Shown: positions 41,289-44,438 of the stretch, piece after piece
Layout: every line of letters starts with the position of its first letter
How positions within the stretch are numbered: the stretch's first letter is position 1
Source: Faecalicoccus sp.
GTDB lineage: Bacteria; Bacillota_I; Bacilli_A; Erysipelotrichales; Erysipelotrichaceae
DNA: 44,438 nucleotides
Direction: 5' to 3'
NCBI GenBank assembly: GCA_017941505.1
Contig: JAGAWH010000021.1
Location: forward strand, 1 to 44,438
Position numbers and translations under genes: made by a program
Notes under the pieces: generated by a model
The model's input: the letters and a program-made list of their open reading frames with translations, nothing else
The model's database searches: none
What the model was told of the DNA's origin: nothing

Positions 41289-41991
41289 ATCGTGCCTCCT
41301 TCATGTGTTTCAATAAACCGCCAAACATAAATAGTGAGCCTAAGGATATCCATCCTGTTGACACGGCATAAGCCCATGCCTGATTTCCAAAGAGTCGCAT
41401 AATCACAATTATCAATATTCCCATCAAAAGATTGAATATCCTGCACTTCTTTGGATAAGGGGTATACCCTTTTGAAAAAGCTTTCCATTGAATAATGGAT
41501 GCATACATAAAAAAGATAAAGAAAAGAACGGAGGCCGGCATCAAATAATACAGGGCAAAGGTAATAATCTGATGTGGGGCATCGACAGGATTCGATGCGT
41601 AACATAACTTTCCGTATGCCACCGTGATGCAGCATACAACATGCACCAACGCTCCAAATATTAGGATTCCAAATAAGCCCGAACGATATTTATGTGCATA
41701 GGATTCTGATTTTGAAACAATTAAGCGATAAATCGAAAAGTAACACAAACTTTCTAAGGGAATCCCAATCAACCCCAGAAAAGCGGATAATGCGACTCGT
41801 AAATCCGATACGGTTAAATATCGGGAAAAGTATTGATCAAAGCCGGTTAAGGTTTCATTACAGGTACCATACCCCAGCACAAAATCTCCTGCCAGGGCAA
41901 TAAGTCCGGCAAAAATACCAATCTTCATTAGATGTTCTATGCGATCCCAATCTAAATTAGAATCAATTCCTATATCGTTGAATGTTTTCAT
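41278..41991 (-). CDS. Multi-pass membrane protein (DUF6796-like)
   Basis: 237 residues, about seven membrane helices: LMKIGIFAGLIALAGDFVLG, VALSAFLGLIGIPLESLCYF, GLFGILIFGALVHVVCCITV, FALYYLMPASVLFFIFFMYA, IFNLLMGILIIVIMRLFGN and WISLGSLFMFGGLLKHM. It resembles DUF6796 proteins, but I am not certain. As first gene of the five-gene operon it might transport or sense the metabolite. Start follows GAGG. Confidence 0.7.
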   Translation of the reverse strand: MKTFNDIGIDSNLDWDRIEHLMKIGIFAGLIALAGDFVLGYGTCNETLTGFDQYFSRYLTVSDLRVALSAFLGLIGIPLESLCYFSIYRLIVSKSESYAHKYRSGLFGILIFGALVHVVCCITVAYGKLCYASNPVDAPHQIITFALYYLMPASVLFFIFFMYASIIQWKAFSKGYTPYPKKCRIFNLLMGILIIVIMRLFGNQAWAYAVSTGWISLGSLFMFGGLLKHMKEARYGE

Positions 41992-42000
41992 AATTACCTC

Positions 42001-42018
42001 AGTTTGTTTAGACTAACT
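42001..42018. promoter_or_regulatory. Imperfect palindrome at the five-gene operon promoter
   Basis: AGTTTGTTTAGACTAACT is an 18-base palindrome with 14 symmetrical positions, just after a TATAAT (minus strand, 42026-42021) and 10 bases before the start at 41991. It shares 12 of 18 bases with the palindrome at 16933-16950. Confidence 0.5.
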
Positions 42019-42040
42019 TTATTATAATCCTATTTACGAC

Positions 42041-42074
42041 AAAAAAAAGAGACATCTTATTTCGTGATGTCTCT
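42041..42074 (-). terminator. Terminator of the transglutaminase gene
   Basis: GAGACATC and GATGTCTC arms followed by eight T residues on the minus strand. Confidence 0.75.
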
Positions 42075-42098
42075 TATGCTATTCTTTCAGTCAGGACA

Positions 42099-43211
42099 CT
42101 AAGCTAAATTCATATACATCGTAAATTGATGAATCTTATCATCATAGGAGTATTGGCAGGAATATTCATTCCAATCATTTGCGGACATATAATCCTGCAT
42201 CAAACTACTAAACAGTTCACTTTGAAGATACGCATCAAATGCTCTGGCAGCCTCTTCATACGCAAAACGTAAATAGAACGTATATTCCCCATTATTCAAT
42301 TTATCCGTAATATAAGCTGCTACCTCTTCTTCAATAAAATCATCAAACCAGGCACCGATCTGGCGGTAATAGTTGAGTGATCCATCTACTGCTGCAGGAT
42401 AGGTAATCTCCGAAAAGTACGGATTATCTATCGTATGATGAAGATTGATTTCATCATCGGTCAAACAGAAATAATTGTAGTTTAATACATCCTGTTCCCC
42501 TACCGGATCGGACCACGTGGTATCAAACCAATAATACTGTCCATCGATGTTGGCCTCATTCCATGCATGGGTATCTTCATCCGCATATCCGGTTACTGTT
42601 AGACATTCAATCCCCGCTTTGTTACAAAGATATTGGAAGGCAGAGGCGTAACCGTTACATACCGATTCATGATTTAAAAACACACTGCGGATATCCTGGT
42701 TGTTCTCTGTGGCATTAAATCTGGTGTTATTGATGATCCAACAGTAAATATGATTGATTATTTCATAAGTACTCATGCCAGCCGTCTCGGCAATAACGGA
42801 ATTGCCGATTTCTTCAATCCGGGCATAGATTTCCTGTACATTATCATCCATCTCCACATTTACAGAAGTAATGGATTTAGACATCAAAGAAGAGGAATAG
42901 CAATACGTTTGGGACATCCAGAAAAACTCCGGATGATCATAACGCAAGCCATACCATACCCTTTCTAATTGCTCTACAGTGATTCCATCAAGCTTTACAT
43001 CTTTTTCAAAGTTAGAAAAGCTTTTATATATCGCCGCATAAGCCGACTTTTCTTCTTCATTTAACCAGTTATAGTAAAATCCCCCGTTTGTAAAGACAGG
43101 TTCTTCTTCTACAATCGGTTCTTCCGGTATTTCAGGATTTTCCGGTTCACTTTTTTTACATCCTGTAAAAGTAATCAAAACCGTTAATAAGATAATGAAC
43201 AATTTTTTCAT
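42099..43211 (-). CDS. Transglutaminase-like lipoprotein
   Basis: 370 residues. MKKLFIILLTVLITFTGCKK is a lipoprotein signal with a Cys at 18; an acidic Pro-Glu linker (EPENPEIPEEPIVEEEP) follows. The transglutaminase-like core has SVCNGYASAFQYLCNKAGIE (Cys), TGYADEDTHAWNEANIDGQY (His) and WFDTTWSDP (Asp). It is an extracellular protease or cross-linking-like enzyme anchored to the membrane. All three catalytic residues are present. The ribosome site is weak. Confidence 0.88.
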   Translation of the reverse strand: MKKLFIILLTVLITFTGCKKSEPENPEIPEEPIVEEEPVFTNGGFYYNWLNEEEKSAYAAIYKSFSNFEKDVKLDGITVEQLERVWYGLRYDHPEFFWMSQTYCYSSSLMSKSITSVNVEMDDNVQEIYARIEEIGNSVIAETAGMSTYEIINHIYCWIINNTRFNATENNQDIRSVFLNHESVCNGYASAFQYLCNKAGIECLTVTGYADEDTHAWNEANIDGQYYWFDTTWSDPVGEQDVLNYNYFCLTDDEINLHHTIDNPYFSEITYPAAVDGSLNYYRQIGAWFDDFIEEEVAAYITDKLNNGEYTFYLRFAYEEAARAFDAYLQSELFSSLMQDYMSANDWNEYSCQYSYDDKIHQFTMYMNLA

Positions 43212-43281
43212 AGGGTTATTTTAAAAAATAATACATTTTTTTACAATATCCCTGTATTATTTTTAGTAGAGGTAACAGCTT

Positions 43282-44438
43282 ATGAGTTATAGACAAATAT
43301 ATCACGCCAACGTCCTGAAAGGATGGGGCAACGATCCAAACGGAATTATCGAATACAATGGTCAATACCATATGTTTTATCAACACTACCCGCATGCACC
43401 GAAATGGGGCATCATGCACTGGGGTCATTTTGTATCCAAAGACTTCATCAAATGGGAAAACTGCCCTATTGCCCTATATCCCAATAAACATTATGAAGAC
43501 ACCTTAGGATGCTGGAGCGGTAACGCTTTTATCCGAAACGGTGAATTCTATGTCATGTATACCGGGGCAACCATGGAAACCCAAACCCAGAATATCGCAA
43601 AATCTTCCGATGGAATTGACTTTGAAAAATATCAGGGAAACCCTGTACTTACCACAAAACTCGCAAAAGAATTATCTCCGGTTCATTTACGGGACCCTAA
43701 AGTCATTGAAAAGGACGGATATTATTACTGTTTTCTAGGTACGCTTCTTCATGACAAATACGGAAATATCGTGCTATGCCGCTCGAAAGATCTAAGAGAA
43801 TGGGATTATGTAGGACATCTCTTTGATAAGCAGGACAATATCGATTCCCGTTTCTTTGAACTGGATGGAGTATACGAATGCCCGGATTATTTCCAAATCG
43901 ATGGAAAAGATATAATTATTACTTCCCCTCAGCATTTACCGCAGAGCGGAACCAGCTTTGAAAATGTGAATTCCTGTATCTATATGGTGGGAAAACTGAA
44001 CTTTACAACCGGACATTTTGAAATCGAAAGTATTCATGAACTTGATGAAGGCTTTGACTTCTATGCTGCCCAGGTACTGCATACAAGCGATAACCGTCAT
44101 ATCTTAATGGCATGGAAAGAAATGTGGCATAGAGATTATCCGACAGAATCCGAAGGATGGATTGGAAGCTATTCCCTGCCAAGAGAATTAACTCTGGAAA
44201 ATAATGTTCTTCGTCAAAGACCGGTTCGTGAAATACAGGCTTATCGAAAGAATCCTCTTACAATACCTGAATTCATCTTGGATAATGAAAAGAAAACCTT
44301 TGAAGGATTACAGGGAAACTGCATTGAACTTCAAGTATCTTTTGAAAAAGAAGATGACTTTGAAATCCGTTTATTAAAAGGAGAACATGAAACAAAAATT
44401 CTTTTCAACACAAGGAACAATACCCTTTCATTAGACAG
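43282..44438 (+). CDS. Glycoside hydrolase family 32 enzyme, 3' end outside window
   Basis: At least 385 codons, open to the window end. MSYRQIYHANVLKGWGNDPN carries the nucleophile Asp18 (NDPNG); HLRDPKV gives the transition-state Asp, and YECPDYF the acid/base Glu. Start at 43282 follows AGAGGT. GH32 enzymes split sucrose, sucrose-6-phosphate or fructans. No signal peptide is seen, so it is cytoplasmic and most like sucrose(-6-phosphate) hydrolase; the partner PTS or transporter would be beyond the edge. Confidence 0.9.
   Translation, partial: MSYRQIYHANVLKGWGNDPNGIIEYNGQYHMFYQHYPHAPKWGIMHWGHFVSKDFIKWENCPIALYPNKHYEDTLGCWSGNAFIRNGEFYVMYTGATMETQTQNIAKSSDGIDFEKYQGNPVLTTKLAKELSPVHLRDPKVIEKDGYYYCFLGTLLHDKYGNIVLCRSKDLREWDYVGHLFDKQDNIDSRFFELDGVYECPDYFQIDGKDIIITSPQHLPQSGTSFENVNSCIYMVGKLNFTTGHFEIESIHELDEGFDFYAAQVLHTSDNRHILMAWKEMWHRDYPTESEGWIGSYSLPRELTLENNVLRQRPVREIQAYRKNPLTIPEFILDNEKKTFEGLQGNCIELQVSFEKEDDFEIRLLKGEHETKILFNTRNNTLSLD

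Overview
This is an AT-rich window from a low-GC Gram-positive bacterium, a Bacillota and probably a gut or oral commensal. Strong AGGAGG-type ribosome binding sites, short intergenic gaps, T-tract terminators and the family content (PepSY secreted proteins, ATC-hydrolase-like proteins, DUF4143 ATPase, Rpn-type nucleases, a split transketolase, an old-yellow-enzyme fusion) support this. Erysipelotrichia or a neighbouring class is my guess, not something the sequence proves. I see no rRNA, tRNA, CRISPR array or complete insertion sequence.

Region 1 (1-16.3 kb) is an accessory island of conflict genes. It holds an Abi_2/HEPN gene, a wrecked yhcG nuclease gene, an orphan HigA-type antitoxin, an AlbA_2/Schlafen-type regulator, a Phd-PIN toxin-antitoxin pair, a four-gene operon built on a methylase-like HsdM and a half HsdS but without HsdR, an ORF6N-PLD protein, and a DUF4928 / HNH / PLD-helicase-DUF3427 trio. 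Two intact and two decayed copies of one secreted double-PepSY gene, all in the same orientation and all keeping the same 3' block, separate these modules like punctuation.

Region 2 (16.3-29.8 kb) is mostly metabolic. It has a 169-residue membrane protein, a very large flavoprotein fusion (OYE + Fe-S + FAD/NAD + SDR + zinc ribbon) divergent from a MerR-type regulator, and a split transketolase with a terminator hairpin in its leader. A TetR / ATC-hydrolase-like / membrane-protein operon follows with a clear TetR-type operator. Then come an RraA-like enzyme divergent from a LysR regulator, and a MetE-like / B3-B4-domain gene pair.

Region 3 (29.9-37.1 kb) is rich in debris: an RpiR regulator fragment abutting an AlbA-type fragment, partial copies of an MBL-fold hydrolase, a duplicated Rpn nuclease tail, an esterase fragment and a GNAT remnant. 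These lie among intact genes (YoeB-type toxin with a short antitoxin, MBL hydrolase, Rpn, DUF4143 ATPase, alpha/beta hydrolase). Broken copies tend to lie near the intact parent.

Region 4 (37.1-44.4 kb) has a GNAT gene and an SdpI-type gene whose 3' end overlaps the next operon. That five-gene operon encodes a membrane protein, two ATC-hydrolase-like proteins, an LCM-type methyltransferase and an alpha/beta hydrolase. A transglutaminase lipoprotein and a GH32 sugar hydrolase, cut by the window edge, follow.

The best candidates for undescribed biology are the HsdM-like/half-HsdS operon with paired operator-like repeats around its promoter, the PepSY-bounded modules, the OYE-SDR-zinc-ribbon fusion, and the ATC-hydrolase-like operons with related palindromes.
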